Below, in pieces: positions 63,874 to 64,000 of a DNA stretch of 64,000 nucleotides; within the stretch, counting starts at the first letter, position 1, and the number at the start of each line of letters is the position of its first letter. The stretch spans positions 483,283-547,282 of the forward strand of contig NZ_FXXQ01000002.1 of the NCBI RefSeq assembly GCF_900184815.1, read 5' to 3'. The notes beneath the pieces were generated by a model, which saw only the letters and a list, made by a program, of their open reading frames with translations, did no database searches and was not told the origin of the DNA. The position numbers were made by a program, and so were the translations under genes. This stretch comes from Boseongicola aestuarii (GTDB lineage: Bacteria; Pseudomonadota; Alphaproteobacteria; Rhodobacterales; Rhodobacteraceae).

Positions 63874-64000
63874 TTAGTCGATGATCTTCGACACGACGCC
63901 TGCGCCGACGGTGCGGCCGCCTTCGCGGATCGCAAAGCGCAGACCGTTTTCCATCGCAATCGGCGCGATCAGCTCAACCGTGAACGACACGTTGTCGCCC
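63874..64000 (-). CDS. tuf: Elongation factor Tu (5' part outside the window)
   Basis: Only the last 41 residues are in the window: [20 protein letters not shown] and [20 protein letters not shown] plus D, the invariant EF-Tu C-terminus (domain III). EF-Tu delivers aminoacyl-tRNA to the ribosome. A strong terminator follows at once. The position upstream of tRNA-Trp and secE is the normal tuf-tRNA-Trp-secE-nusG order, with zntB added. Confidence 0.97.
   Translation of the reverse strand, partial: GDNVSFTVELIAPIAMENGLRFAIREGGRTVGAGVVSKIID

Overview
The window looks like a chromosomal segment of a Roseobacter-group (Rhodobacterales) alphaproteobacterium. The evidence is high GC, the malyl-CoA lyase of the ethylmalonyl-CoA pathway, DUF1244, DUF2585 and IalB-type proteins, the DgcN/DgcA pair, and protein sequences that match that family throughout. 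There is no phage, insertion sequence, CRISPR array or rRNA. Coding density is high and no gap between genes exceeds about 300 bases. The largest gaps (32353-32632, 59711-59962, 15364-15600, 58692-58912) hold repeats, hairpins and promoter regions.

Layout. 1-2160: mscL (cut by the edge), a GST, a YtoQ protein and a small DMT transporter. 2156-7275 (minus): rpmI-rplT-pheS-[ASCH]-[AT-rich membrane protein]-pheT. 7415-12218: pyk, an N-formylglutamate amidohydrolase, DUF1244, and a PAS-GGDEF-EAL gene broken by a frameshift. 12325-15363 (minus): a D-amino-acid block (fold-IV aminotransferase, dgcA, dgcN), divergent from the malyl-CoA lyase gene. 16713-20454: a lipoprotein, then ftsE-ftsX-acyltransferase-flavoprotein. 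20603-24061: a zinc-ribbon protein with a (GAGCCT)14 tract, and rnr. 24061-28957 (minus): dapD, two unknown genes, a HAD phosphatase, dapE, a GNAT and a DUF2064 protein. 29019-34312: a threonine dehydratase, a LOG protein, GlsB, rlmN, IalB and an asparaginase. 34377-38243: the serine pathway, serB divergent from serC-serA, with a likely serC RNA motif in the leader. 40201-45611: tyrosine catabolism (hmgA, a tiny membrane protein, a fumarylacetoacetate hydrolase) next to threonine catabolism (tdh, kbl) and a MarR regulator. 45715-56325: a hybrid histidine kinase, yaaA, ispE, a TPR protein, ETF-QO, an MFS exporter, greA and an unknown membrane protein. 56335-57360: a matrixin-like protease. 57557-64000 (minus): a translation cluster tuf-zntB-tRNA-Trp-[acetyltransferase]-secE-nusG-rplK-rplA, interrupted by two plus-strand genes (a sugar-nucleotide-type epimerase and an alpha/beta hydrolase).

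The most interesting points are: the frameshift in the c-di-GMP gene, which one lost copy of a 10-bp tandem repeat would explain; the hmgA promoter, whose -35/-10 spacer is occupied by a 20-bp perfect palindrome; an eight-copy intergenic repeat family; core operons opened by inserted genes (pheST and secE-nusG-rplK); a threonine dehydrogenase without the structural-zinc cysteines; and a signal-less matrixin with a proline-rich linker and a His/Cys tail. I did not find a clearly novel multi-gene defence or mobile system.
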